Part shown: piece after piece, positions 46,718 to 57,752 of the stretch
Layout of the letters: every line of letters starts with the position of its first letter
Position numbering within the stretch: the stretch's first letter is position 1
Source: Corynespora cassiicola
Taxonomy: Eukaryota > Ascomycota > Dothideomycetes > Pleosporales > Corynesporascaceae
DNA: 64,000 nt
NCBI GenBank assembly: GCA_022059125.1
Contig: JAEUWY010000005.1
Location: 5,766,001 to 5,830,000, forward strand
Direction: 5' to 3'
The notes under the pieces: model-generated
Told to the model about the DNA's origin: nothing
The model's input: only the letters and a program-made list of their open reading frames with translations
Database searches by the model: none
Program-made: the position numbers and the translations under genes

Positions 46718-48166
46718 TTATAATTTGCGCCTAGCTGGTGGATCTGTACGAATATCCGGATGACGCTTCCGATAGTGCTTTAAACGAGCATCTGAACGTT
46801 CAAAAAATTTGTTGCAACCTTCAGCCTCACACTGAATAGGCTTTTTATTATGCATCCTTATATGTCGAGCTAGGTTCCCTCTTGCGTGGCGGCCATGGAA
46901 AGACGCGTCGCACTGTGGGCATGCAAGGCCATACGTTGATAGACCACTTACTGAACTCTACTGCCATCAATGTCAGACTCGACTCACGTTGCAGATGAGT
47001 TTAACTCACATTCTCCAGAGACAGAAATGATCCATAATTAGCAGCGCCAACAGCTGGCGCTAAAATCGGGCTTGTTCTATTAGATGAGCTCGTGCAACTC
47101 TGCCCCACTTCTGAAGAAAAATCCAAAACACATGATTGCCCAAAAGCCCTCTGATCTGGCTCTTCTTCTGTGTTGGAAGATCGTATGTTCTCAGTACTCC
47201 AAGGCCCAAATTTGTATACAAGACGAGGTTCTGATATTTCTTCTTCGTAAGAATGTGTCAAGTGCTCGGTATTCCAAGACCCAACGTTATCCAAAAAAGG
47301 ATCTGATGTGTCGGGGGGCGGATGAAGAGATCTCACTAGGTGATTCGGATGGAATGCTGACAAGTGAGATTGGGAATCAGCAGATGTCGCCGATGTGGAA
47401 GTAAGCCGCGGTGGTGATTGTATTTGATTCTGGACCAGAACTTCCGCTGGGCAAGGTGTATCAGAGCTCCCGAGGAAAGATTGGTAGCGCTCTGGTAGAG
47501 CAACACCAGGATTCAGTTTCCGGTAAAGACCGATCCATTGCAATACATGATCTCCCTTTCGCCTTTGACTTTTTTGTGTGTTGCATCTCGAGCCATGATG
47601 TTGTTCGAACTCCTCTTCATCAAGGATATCTTCATTGCATGTTCCGCACAGTTTGAGGAACTGCACATGTGGACTTTTGCCTTTTATCAAGTGTGTACGG
47701 ATCTGAGAGCACACGGTTGCTGTAGTTCCGCTGCAAGTATGTTCTCGTCGAACGATGATGTCGGCTTCGAAGACCGGACATGTGAGTCTTTCTTTATCCC
47801 GAAACGGCGAGAGAACGTGTGCATCATTTGATGATGATGGAGTATGAGCTTCGGTGACCGACGTCTGATCCGCTACCACGCGGGGTAATTCGCCAAAGTC
47901 CTCATTCTATACCTGATTAGAAACTAATTTCGCGTGGCTTGATGGAAACAATAACCTACTGGTACACGTTCGGAGTGACTGTAACTGGGAAACAGTCGGG
48001 GCTGATCAACGGCGGGGGTGTTCATCTGACGGTTCCAGTACGAGAAAGAACCATAATCGAAGACATCAGAGAAGCCAAACGAGGAGGAAGAAGTGCCTTG
48101 GTGGAAAGGTTCCGAAACTCCTTCATGCAACGGGATGAATGAATTGTAAAATTGGTTTTCCTCCAT
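46718..48166 (-). CDS. C2H2 zinc-finger protein, probable transcription factor (447 aa)
   Basis: Three predicted exons: 48166-47960, 47906-47010 and 46957-46718; all phases agree. The last exon has no ATG of its own and is easily missed. It carries two fingers near the C-terminus: C381-x2-C384-x15-H400-x3-H404 (wider than the usual x12, with the GRHARGNLARH pattern seen in fungal proteins) and a canonical C411-x4-C416-x12-H429-x4-H434, followed by a basic tail (PPARRKL). Exon 2 has further Cys/His-containing segments (HLIKGKSPHVQFLKLCGTCNED, FEQHHGSRC) that resemble a degenerate finger pair, then a Ser/Thr/Pro-rich middle. The N-terminus is aromatic and Ser-rich (SFGFSDVFDYGSFSYWNRQ), as in activation regions. 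It probably binds DNA in the nucleus; targets are unknown. Confidence 0.88.
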
Positions 48167-48898
48167 TTCAGAAGGACAGGAGGACTCAAAGAACCTGAAG
48201 GACCAAAAGACTGGAGGACTGAAGGACGATCTGTAGTGGGAAAGAGAGGGGATTTATATGGCCAAAGTGCACAATTTGATTGGCTCGCCTGCCATCATCG
48301 TGGGGTATGGCTTGCAGGATTATCCATTCATTGGTTTGTTCATTCGCTTACTTACGGACTTTCAGAGTTGCACAGTTGCACAGTTACGCAGTTGCAGGGA
48401 TAACTCAACACGTCGAATACTTTAATTGGCCAGCCTCGTGTGTGACATACGAACTCTAAAGGCTGGGAGGAAACGATGGGTTTCGAGTTGGAATTAGATT
48501 GCCCCTTGATAGGATTTTTATCTGAACAAATACATGTTTCGGTAATTGATGAAGCTCTATTGATGCATCGAGTACATAGACATCCACACAAGCCTGCACT
48601 TCCGCCTATCAGACTGTTAGCAGCCCGAGAAGGCCAAGCATAATACGAGCAGTATTCTCTATATTTACTCTTGGCTAATAAACTGCTTAGTAAAGTTTCT
48701 GTGCATATATTTAAGCATGCAATTCTCTGTGTATGTGAGTGCATAGGCGCGATATCCACGTCACGACTCTCGCAAGGCTGAGTCCTAACAAAGCACGCAA
48801 TATCATGTAGTAATTCGAATTCGATTAAGAAAGGGTATCAAAAACCTGAATACATGGTCGCTAAGCACAATAACTGGTCTAATGCTGAAGACAGCGCA
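48167..48898. other. Promoter region of the C2H2 gene and 3' UTR of ARP10
   Basis: 0.7 kb. Short imperfect repeats are visible, including AGGACT/GGAGGACT-like runs at about 48177-48228 and a CAGTTGCA/CAGTTACG cluster at about 48368-48400. No gene is supported. Confidence 0.55.
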
Positions 48899-50590
48899 CT
48901 AAGCCCACACTCCCAAAGTCCAGCTCCCGCGCTCACCTGCCCCTCGGGCAACGCCGGGGCCCATACTCTGGCGTTGAGGCACAACAGAGACTTCCTTCTC
49001 TCTGGTTGCGCCTTGTAGACCATACTGTAGATATCTATCCTTATCTATGTCAACAATGCCCCGTATCCTAAGCTGCGCGACCAAACTTGCCCCAGCCCAG
49101 GCACCCAATGTCTCCACTCCGCGAATGGTGCCGCCTACAAGACTTTGGGGTGGAGGGCCGTTACGAAGGGCGAGGTGAGATAGTTTCGCGTCTATAAGAT
49201 CCTCTTCTGGGGCTTGTAGGCCTGCCGGAAGGGGTTTGTCCGGATCCAAAGACTCAGCTACCTTATCTTCACCTTCTTCCTTGTGCAATTCGAGGTTTTC
49301 TCTCATAGAGCGAATCTTCTGTTCATGCTTGGCGCTGGCAGAGCCATAGTTGCGCACCGGATCCCAGCCTTTGGTTTGCACAAGGGCGTCCAGTTCGGCC
49401 AGGATGCGCGTCTTGAGCCCAGGCATTGCCGATACGCCGCCAGTAATGACAATGCGAGACATGCAAAGGCGACGTACATCCATCGGAAGGGAAAGAAGGG
49501 CTCTATATATGAGGTGGTGCAGCGGCAGCTCATTTTCGTCAAATTCGCTGAGAGTACAGTCCGGCGCGAAAAGGGCATTTTCGGCCGGTTTGGCCAACGA
49601 AGCGAATGAGATGGGGAGCTCGGTCGGTGGGTTATGACGAGGAAAAGGTATAGTAACGACAGGCTCCGGGGCTTCCCTTGCATCCTCGAATTCCTCCAAG
49701 ACAGGCGATGCTCGGGCGGGAAAGTAAAGGGTCCTGCGGTTAGACCTAGGCTTGGACTTGCACCACCCGACACGCGTGAGAACCTCTTCTGCTTCCTCAA
49801 AAGACACCTCAGTCTTTTGATGGTTCGGGTCAGACTCGCCATCCAACTCCGCATTGAGTACCTTGGCCATCTCCTCGCTCAGCAGCTTGCCGGCCCGCAC
49901 TGTTCTCCTTTCATGGACCTCGCGGTACTCGCATACAGCTGTGACAAGCGTTTCAGCCCATCCAATATCCACTACCAATGCCGAACGTAAACCAGCTGCG
50001 ACGGTAGATAGTACAGGGGAAGACATGAGGGTGATGTTGGGTGCTTGAAAACTTCCGAACAGGACGTCGAGTATGGATGACATCAGCGGATGAGGCATTC
50101 GAGGGGGCAAGCACAAGAGAATGCGCCTGGGCTTCGTATCCAGCAAGAAGTACTTGCTGTATGCCTCTCTCATTGCCCTCTCAAACTTGTCCTCGACCAG
50201 TCCAAGGTCGACCTGGCTCAAGTCCATGCGGTACAATTCGTATTCCTGACCCCACTCCTGCCCTCTCTTCCGCTTCCGTCTTGTCTGCGCATGTACCGGG
50301 TCCCATTGTCTGTAATCGCCCGCTCTGCGCTGCTCATCGGGACCAAACGGCAGGGTGCATCGCGGGGTGCTCTCGCCTGGAATTCCGCCGCGCACAAATC
50401 GCGATCCGAGCTCAACGATAACGTAGTCGTCTTCTGAGCGGAAACCGCCGCCCGGAGACCCAAAGAGAGACGATGTGGAGCGGAGAAGGGGTGTTCGCGG
50501 CGATTCGGGTGTGGCACCAAGGTCTTGCAGGCGGGGAGTGGTGCCTCGAACGGAGCGGCTCAGGGACGCCGACACCTTGCGCTCAGTCAT
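48899..50590 (-). CDS. ARP10: Actin-related protein 10, dynactin pointed-end subunit (563 aa)
   Basis: Single exon. The open frame begins upstream, but the first ATG is at 50590 (MTERKVSASLSRSVRGTTP). A degenerate actin fold is visible: a DYVIVELGSRFVRGGIPGE phosphate-loop-like N-terminus near residue 52, LLCLPPRMPHPLMSSILDVLFG, a second phosphate-binding-like strand ALVVDIGWAETLVTAV (about 228-243), and IVITGGVSAMPGLKTRILAEL near residue 395. The C-terminal part includes RGVETLGAWAGASLVAQLRIRG, the usual actin-family end motif. Insertions with acidic content (around 450-490) make it longer than actin. Arp10 homologues cap the pointed end of the dynactin mini-filament and help dynein-driven movement of nuclei and vesicles in hyphae. 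It shares a 368-base promoter region with NOP58. Confidence 0.9.
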   Translation of the reverse strand: MTERKVSASLSRSVRGTTPRLQDLGATPESPRTPLLRSTSSLFGSPGGGFRSEDDYVIVELGSRFVRGGIPGESTPRCTLPFGPDEQRRAGDYRQWDPVHAQTRRKRKRGQEWGQEYELYRMDLSQVDLGLVEDKFERAMREAYSKYFLLDTKPRRILLCLPPRMPHPLMSSILDVLFGSFQAPNITLMSSPVLSTVAAGLRSALVVDIGWAETLVTAVCEYREVHERRTVRAGKLLSEEMAKVLNAELDGESDPNHQKTEVSFEEAEEVLTRVGWCKSKPRSNRRTLYFPARASPVLEEFEDAREAPEPVVTIPFPRHNPPTELPISFASLAKPAENALFAPDCTLSEFDENELPLHHLIYRALLSLPMDVRRLCMSRIVITGGVSAMPGLKTRILAELDALVQTKGWDPVRNYGSASAKHEQKIRSMRENLELHKEEGEDKVAESLDPDKPLPAGLQAPEEDLIDAKLSHLALRNGPPPQSLVGGTIRGVETLGAWAGASLVAQLRIRGIVDIDKDRYLQYGLQGATREKEVSVVPQRQSMGPGVARGAGERGSWTLGVWA

Positions 50591-50958
50591 GGTGGAGGTG
50601 GCGGTGAGGGTAGAAAAATATGTGACATAGAACGGTGATGTGCGGTGTCGTTCGCGAAAAACAAATTGGCACTCAGTCCATGGCGGCGCAGTGAATCGTC
50701 GAAAGGAACATGGCACGTTGGCCAGCAGCTGCTCCAGTGCTCGTCGGGCGGTGGTGCTCGCGAGGGCCGCATCTGGCGCTAGTCCCTCTGCGGCTAGCTC
50801 CCTAGCGTCTTGGCTTTTCGAAAAATTCCACTTCGAACTTTCTCAAGCTCCCACACGACGAACATTTCGCAACACCCACCGACTTTCTCGTCGACGTCCC
50901 GCTGCAGCCGCGCCTGCCACCCCAATCGATTCCGGAAGGCGTAACTGCGATTGAAAAA
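50591..50958. promoter_or_regulatory. Bidirectional promoter region between ARP10 and NOP58
   Basis: Only 368 bases separate the two divergent start codons, so both promoters must fit in this segment. No TATA box is obvious; the sequence is GC-rich near ARP10 and pyrimidine-rich (plus strand) near NOP58, as in TATA-less fungal housekeeping promoters. Confidence 0.65.
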
Positions 50959-52937
50959 ATGGGTCTCTTCATCCTCACCGAAACCAGCGCTGGTTATGCG
51001 CTCTTCAAGGCCAAGGACAAGAAGCTGTTGAAGGGCGAGGGCGACCTTTCCTCTGTCGAGGGCGCCGTTAATGCTCTGAAGCTCAAGAAGTTTGCCGTAC
51101 GGACTGTCCTTTCTGTTCAACAGTTTGGACGTGGTTGGCTAACCGAACCGAATAGAAATTTGAGAATGCCGTCACCGCACTCGACGAGACCGCGGCCCTG
51201 GTAAGAGGGTACCCTTTCGCGCTTGCGCTTATTTATGAGCATGAGCGCATCAACATTTGGAGCCTGCAATTTTTCTAACCAGCTTTCAGACCGAAGGAAA
51301 GGTCTCCAAGATGTTGGGCAACCTGCTCGAGGAGCTCAAGGACGAGACCAAGGCTTCGCTCGCCGTAGCTGACCCCAAGCTCGGCCAGGCCATCGGACAG
51401 CTCCCTGGTCTGTCCTTGAAGCCCATCACCGACTCCTCTACTCAGGATGTCTACCGTGCCATCCGCGAACACATCAACTCTCTCATTCCCGGCCTGGCTC
51501 CCCAAGAGCTGGACAGCACACGGCTGGGTCTGTCGCATAGCTTGTCCCGCCACAAGCTCAAGTTCTCCCCCGAGAAGGTCGATACGATGATCATCCAGTC
51601 GATTGCCTCTTTGGACACGCTTGACAAGCAGTTGAACACCTACGCTATGCGCGTGAAGGAGTGGTACGGATGGCGTAAGTTGCCCTGGGTCCCCACAAAC
51701 CTAAGCATTCACTAATTCGATTAGACTTCCCCGAACTCGCCAAGATCCTCAATGACAACATGGCCTATGCTCGCGTTGTGCTCAAGATGGGTATGCGCCA
51801 GAATGCACGGGAGGCCGATCTTTCCAGCATCCTTCCTGAGGAGATTGAGGTTGCTGTTAAGGCTGCCGCAGAAATCTCTATGGGTACGGAAATCAGCGAG
51901 GTTGATCTTGAGACCATAACCGCACTTGCCAACGAAGTCGTCGAGCTCACCGAGCACCGCCAGTCTCTGTAAGTCGTGCCGTTTTGGGTCTTGATCAATG
52001 TTCCTTTGCTAACCCCGATAGATCCAACTACCTCAGCACTCGTATGCAGGCTCTCGCACCCAACCTGACTGCGCTTGTCGGAGAATTGGTGGGCGCTCGC
52101 CTGATTGCCCACTCCGGTTCCCTTGTCAACCTTGCAAAGTCCCCTGGTTCGACCATTCAGATTCTCGGTGCTGAGAAGGCTCTCTTCAGGGCTCTGAAGA
52201 CTAAGCACGATACCCCCAAGTACGGCCTCATTTACCACGCATCCTTGATTGGTCAGGCGACCGGCAAGAACAAGGGAAAGATTGCGCGCATGCTCGCCGC
52301 CAAGGCTGCTCTGGGTCTTCGTGTCGATGCGCTCAGCACGTGGGGCGTTTCAGCCGCTGAAGGTACCGAGGAACCTACCGAGGAGGAGAAGTCTCAGGTC
52401 GGTCGCGATGCTAGGCACGCGATTGAGAGGAGGCTGAAGGCACTCGAGGGCAAGCCCCTCAAGAGCTTGGCCAATGCCAACATGACCCCTCTCGCTGGCC
52501 AGCAAAAGTGGGACGTCAAGGAGGCCAAGAAGTACAACGCTGACGCTGATGGTCTCACTGGCGATGAGCCTGCTTCCAAGAAGGCAAAGACTGCAGTCAA
52601 CGGCACCCCCAAGAAGAGCCTCGTCCAGGAGGTTGAAAGCGAAAGCGAGGATGAGGACGAGACCATGGTCGATGCTGACGCCGGTGCTGACGAGTCCGAT
52701 TCCGAGGAAGAGAACTCGGCTTCGAAGGGAGACTCCAAGGCGGCGAAGAAGGCAGAGAAGGAGGCCAAGAAGGCCCGCAAGGCCGAACGTGCTGCTAAGC
52801 GTGAGGCTAAGGAAGCGAAGAAGGCGGCCAAAGAAGCAAAGAAGGCAGCCAAGGATGGCAAGGATGGCAAGAAGAGGAAACATGAGGAAGACGGCGAGAA
52901 GAGCGAGAAGAAGAAGAAGAAGAAGAGCAAGGACTAG
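50959..52937 (+). CDS. NOP58: Nucleolar protein 58, box C/D snoRNP core component (575 aa)
   Basis: Five predicted exons: 50959-51096, 51156-51200, 51290-51674, 51725-51968 and 52022-52937; phases agree, and splicing restores [17 protein letters not shown] in the N-terminal domain. Domains: Nop5 N-terminal domain ([17 protein letters not shown], about 1-65), a coiled coil through the middle, and the Nop domain at about 250-400 ([51 protein letters not shown]), which contacts the snoRNA kink-turn complex. The tail from about residue 465 has acidic runs then Lys/Glu/Ala repeats ending KKKKKKSKD, the KKE/D-type tail of Nop58 (Nop56 is the alternative, but the N-terminus fits Nop58). It guides 2'-O-methylation and rRNA processing in the nucleolus. 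The introns are short (50-89 bases). Confidence 0.96.
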
Positions 52938-53433
52938 GCGTCTCGCGTCGGCTTCCGATTTTCCGAAAAACGACACGTGCTTCCATCCAGTTCAAGCATA
53001 TTGTCTGGTCAAAATGGGCGACGGCGTTCATGGCATCTCTGGTCACTTTCTTGCAATTCAGTGGCGAAACGGCGCATGGTTTGGCTTTTGCTAGTACATT
53101 TCTGTACATTTCTGACGAGCCAGGTGGGGGTTGTACACCATGAGCATGATATCAAGATGCTTGTGGTGGGTCGATTCGGGATGTTTATACCCGCACCGTA
53201 CGATATGGAACAATGCAAAAAAAATAATTCGACTTTTCGTGCTTGATGTGAAGATCGTGCTGTGCTCTCTGTTGTGGATAAAAAAGGAAGAAACTTTTCC
53301 GTGTGCATATGACTGATGCATAGCCTGCCCTTGAGGTAAATTGGTAAGCTCTCTCTATTGCCGGTACAATCCCGCTCTTCTCCGTGCTCGATGATTCTGT
53401 CGATATGGTCATGCCTACAAGTCTCCTCGCCCT
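52938..53433. other. Convergent 3' region between NOP58 and RPC17
   Basis: 496 bases containing both 3' UTRs; no other feature is seen. Confidence 0.6.
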
Positions 53434-54320
53434 TCATGCCTTTCTGCGTCCCCGCTTCCGGTTCTTGTTCGCGGCCAACATCTTCTTGGGGATCCTCTCC
53501 ATCTCCATGTTCTCCACGCCCCTGGGGATGGAAGCTTCCTCCTCGTCGAAGACCGTTTGGATTGTCTGGAGAATGTCTTCCAGTTCCTCTTCTGTGAAGC
53601 GGGTGGATGACTACGTGTTATGTGTCAGTATGCGTGATCATTCCTTGGAAGGGGTGATCAGTCGGCAAATGAGTCCGGCTTGGCTATAGATGCCATTCTA
53701 AAAGATGGGGGAACGGTAGAATTCAAGGTGGGGGGAGGGAGCTTGTGCAATTCTGTGTTTCTGTAATTGTGGATGTAGTAAGCTATACATACCTCTTCGA
53801 TGACAAGATCGAGCATGACTTGGGTAGTGGGACGGATGTTGTAGAGTTGGAGGTACTCCGCCTTGTTCAAGCGGTATTTGGGGGCCAGAGCGCGGAACAA
53901 TGAGTGCGGACCTTTGTACAGAGTCATGGGTCGATTAGGGTGAGTTTCTGTAATAGCAACGGTGTTGAAGTCTTCTGAGTTGAGGTAGTGCAGGCCCTAT
54001 GCTCATTAGTCGAGTCTGCCAGCTAGGACTCAAAACCATGCAAGTGGTACGGAGTCGGGAAAATCCCCAATGGAGATCTGAAAGCACTCACATCTCGTAG
54101 AACATGTTCAAGTCCACTTGGCTTCTTGCGTTCTCGACCTGTGCCATCTTCACCTGTATACTCGGCTTCTTCAGTCCGGAGGTGTAGGAGGACCTCGTGA
54201 TTTGATAGCAAGGCTGACTGTGGATTTGTGACCTAGTCAAGTTAGTCACTTGGCCACTTGTACATATGACGTCTCGAACACACAAAGGCGAGCTGGTTTC
54301 TGAAAATTATGTACTGCCAT
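53434..54320 (-). CDS. RPC17: RNA polymerase III subunit C17 (CGRP-RCP homologue); first exon uncertain
   Basis: Forms, with C25, the stalk of RNA polymerase III used in initiation. Well-supported exons: 54217-54092, 53996-53793 and 53610-53434, all phase 0. They give SALLSNHEVLLHLRTEE, a short insert, then LEHVLRDGLHYLNSEDFNTVAI, the HRDC-like C17 body (YRLNKAEYLQLYNIRPTTQVMLDLVIEE) and RFTEEELEDILQTIQTVFDEEE, with a basic tail. Family members start about ten residues before the SALLSNHEVL segment. Exon 54320-54264 (ATG, phase 0, donor GTACAA) is the best candidate I find, but its MAVHNFQKPARLC sequence is unlike the usual MKIL-type start, so the true first exon may lie elsewhere. Total about 187 aa. 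The last intron is 182 bases. Confidence 0.85.
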
Positions 54321-57300
54321 CCTGGATCTCTTCCTCGACCCTTATGCGGTTCAAGTTACTCGAAACAGGGGGAGATGGGCTATAGGAAGCGATAGAGACG
54401 CATAGAGGGAAAGAAACAGATCCAGGATACCTACATGCATCTCGATTGACTAAAAGATTAGGAGAAGAGGACCAAGGTGCACACCGCAAAATTCTTTTCC
54501 GCTGTTTGCTTGAATTCCAGTTCGCGTTAGATTCGGGTATAACTTCCTAGACGGTAAATCATTATCCCGTGCCACGACAGTGATGCAGGCATTCGATAAA
54601 TCCAAGAGTAGTCGGCATGCATGACGAGCGATTCGGCATGAGGATGCAGACAAGATGCAACTGCATATAAGAGGAAAATAATCGATGGGCGGGCTGCCAC
54701 GATGGGCGTGATCAGTAAACTTACAGTAATATGTGGGTTATTTGAAGAATTTCAAGGGTGTGTATTGCTGATATCTCGTCTCGGCGAAGATGTGCGGGAG
54801 GTGAGGCAGATTTGCTGTGGATATCGAGCGGTAAGGGCAAGGTTATTGGTGGTGAGGCACGTGTAAAAAAGCTCAACAGCGAAGGGGTAATTTTCCGCGC
54901 TAATGACTTGGCACGGCAGGGTACAGTTGCCCGCGCTGATGAAGGTCGCTTCTGATCGTCGACATTGCGCAAGAAGCGCGTAGCTCGATATTGGAGATGA
55001 ACATCAGTTCGAAGCAATTGGTCACGGCACGTGAACTCTATGGTTGACTTGCAGATGATGTGCAGGTTGCAGCGCGGCCGAGTACTACGGGCGAATTGCT
55101 GACGAGGCACGAATTATACGAGCGAGTAGGGCCGACTCCAAGCGTCTACTTGACACAGAGTTGCCCGTCACTTACGGCCTCGCACTTCACTCGAGTGATT
55201 CCAGCAGCTTTGTACTGATGTGTAGACAAGCTCGTGATCGACCACACCTGTGCCACAATGGCTGCCGATCGCTTTCCACATGGAGGTCTCTCAGTCCGAC
55301 TGGCAAGCCGTGGTGCGGTAACCGCCAAGACGCAGGCAAAACCGTGTTACGCCTTGTGGTCGATCGTGAGAGTCTACGCTGACTCTGATTGATAAGACGC
55401 AGAGATTCAGGAGGGTGGGAAAATTGATCATCCGAGGGAACCCCCATTAAACGATGAAGACATTGCCGAGCTCAATGCAGGGCATCAATTGGTGGGGTTT
55501 CGACGTGCTCACCCACAAGTGAGAACCCAATCACACGAACCTTGCATACACACTCCGATGTCGATAGTAGATATCGTCGATGCGTTAGTTGGATCTTTAG
55601 CCCGTGCAAATCAGGCTATGGGCCAGGGCAACCGTTCAGCCTGCCAAACGAGCTGCGCAGAAAGCACTTATGCAGCATGCATGTTCAAGACCATGCGCTG
55701 CGGCCTACCGCTGCGAGACCTTCTCTCGAATCTTGCATCCACGGAGCATTGCTTTGGCATGGTGCACCGAAGTCTAGAAAAGAGGGTGGCATCGCTTACG
55801 AGGAAGCCCATTTCTTGCGGGATCCGATTGGACATGGTCGGAGGGTCCGATAAGGTATTCAGTTCCTGCTGCTAGCGTCAGGTAGTCTGCGAAGCGTTCG
55901 GCATTGCGTCTACAGTCACGGTAGCCTGCGTGCAACCGGAACACAGGTCGACTGGGTTTGCACCAACGTCCCGAAGGGTTCCCCCAGCGCTAGGCAGGGC
56001 TGCGCGCGGGTCTAACGGAGCTCTACTTTTTCCCTTGGCGGCCGTCTGCTGGGTTATGGATGTCGGCAGGGCCGGCCGAAGCGGCTTCCGCCCAAGGCTG
56101 CAAGGTGCTCATGAGGTGCAGGAAAAGCGTGCTCGCCACATGCCGCCGCTCCGTGTCGATGTAGCGGCCAGCGTCGCCGGCGGGCCATCCCTGGGGGGTG
56201 GCATGTCCAAATTAGAAGCGACTCGTGCGAAGCAATGACAAGTGACAAGGTGGGATGCTGGCGAGAAAAAGGCCGCATCTGGGCCTTGGGAAGCTGATGA
56301 GGGCCCCAGCAAAAGAATAGCCCTGGGCTGTACGTGTGATTGCCAAGGGGCCACAGAGAGCTATGCCTGCCTGTGTGGAGCTCTGATAGGCCCGAGCTGA
56401 TACCAGCGGTCCAGGGAAGCTGCACCTGGTTGCGGACGGCTGCGCAACACCGAGGCGCGGGAATGCGGCCGTGGAGAGAAGTCTCCTAGGGACGTGTCGA
56501 ATACGAGGACCCGTGTATGGCGGCTATGCACCCGGCGGGGGATGGGGGGGTGGATGCAGTAGGGTAGGTAGGGCTGGGAGGCGGCGGAGCAGGCGACGAA
56601 ACGACGAGACGACGAGACAGAGCAGCTCAGGAATGCAGCAAACGGCTTTCCACGACGACGCATAGCAGGGGAGCCAGCAGGGGAGCCAGCAGGCGGCTGG
56701 ATGGAGGTGACGGTGGCTCGGATGGGCGGTGGTGGGGAACACGACGCAGCCCGATCGGGTTCCCTGCAGCTGCGGGACGTGTTTCATCCATCGGGCGGCC
56801 TCAACACTATACGTGTCTCGCACAAAAAGGCAGCAGCAAAACACGGGCAGCACCGCCAGCCGTCGAGGCAGGCCAGCCGTGGGCCAGTGGATCGGCAGTG
56901 GCAGCGGGCGGCGGCCAGCTCGACAGAGTTCAGGTTGATTGTCAACACAGGGTGACAGGCTGACTCGGCGGCGGGCAGCGAATAATCAGGCCATTCTGCT
57001 GGCGACAAAGTGAAGATGTGCAGAGAAGTTTGCAGCGAAGGGACCGGAGCGGTTCTAGATCTCCGACAGACCGCTGACCTAAGCGCACCCTGCATGCCAT
57101 TGGCCCGCCGCGGCTGGCCCTCGAGGCCTGCATTCACTGCCGCGCTGCAGCGGTGCCTGCGGCCCTCCAGGCCCCTCTACCGCCGCCGCAGCCCGCGCCC
57201 AGCAGCTCCAGCACCAAGCACCCAGCACCAGCCAGCACCAGCCAGCATCAGCCAGCATCAGCCAGCATCAGCCAGCATCAGCCAGCGCCTGCCAGCGCCT

Positions 57301-57752
57301 GCCAGCGCCTTGCTCCTGGATGCTCCTCCACGCCGGCGCCCGCTGCCGTTGCTCTCCGTCTCCCCCTCTCCCCTCTCCTGCCCTCCTTCCAGCGCCCCGT
57401 CAAGTCGCCTCGCTTGTCACACCACCCACGCCCGTACTTTGCTTTACATAGCCTACACCCGCCGCGCGCCGCCCCGCCGCTGCGAGGTCTTGGCCCTCAC
57501 ATCCCACCCCCCCCAGCAGACGCGAATCCAGCAAATCACTCGCCTTGCGGGCCGCTTGCGCGCGCGGAGCCCACAGCCCTGTCTCGCTCCCCCAAGGCCT
57601 GGCAGCCACACCCACCGCCTGCCCCCAGCCCCCAGCCCTTATCGCGCCGCGCAGACGTCCAGAGTAGCGTGACCGGCCCTACCGCACCACTCCAGCAGAC
57701 GGGGCCCATCAGGAACAGGAGCTCCAAGTTCCCGCTCCTCTCCTCCGCCGTC
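54321..57752. other. Intergenic region and repeat-rich leader
   Basis: About 3.4 kb. No open frame has a recognisable domain. GC-rich from about 56.4 kb on, with long chance frames on all strands. The last about 600 bases precede the next gene and remain open in its frame without an ATG. A 10-base tandem repeat lies at 57221-57310. Confidence 0.5.
57221..57310. repeat. 10-base tandem repeat, about nine copies (GCCAGCATCA and variants)
   Basis: Copies read GCCAGCACCA, then GCCAGCATCA four times, then GCCAGCGCCT three times; variants are grouped, as expected from local duplication. It is about 450 bases before the next gene's start, probably in its promoter or leader. Confidence 0.9.

Noticed and set aside
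51097..52021. snoRNA hosted in NOP58 introns
   Set aside because: The introns are 50-89 bases and lack a convincing pair of C (RTGATGA) and D (CTGA) boxes.
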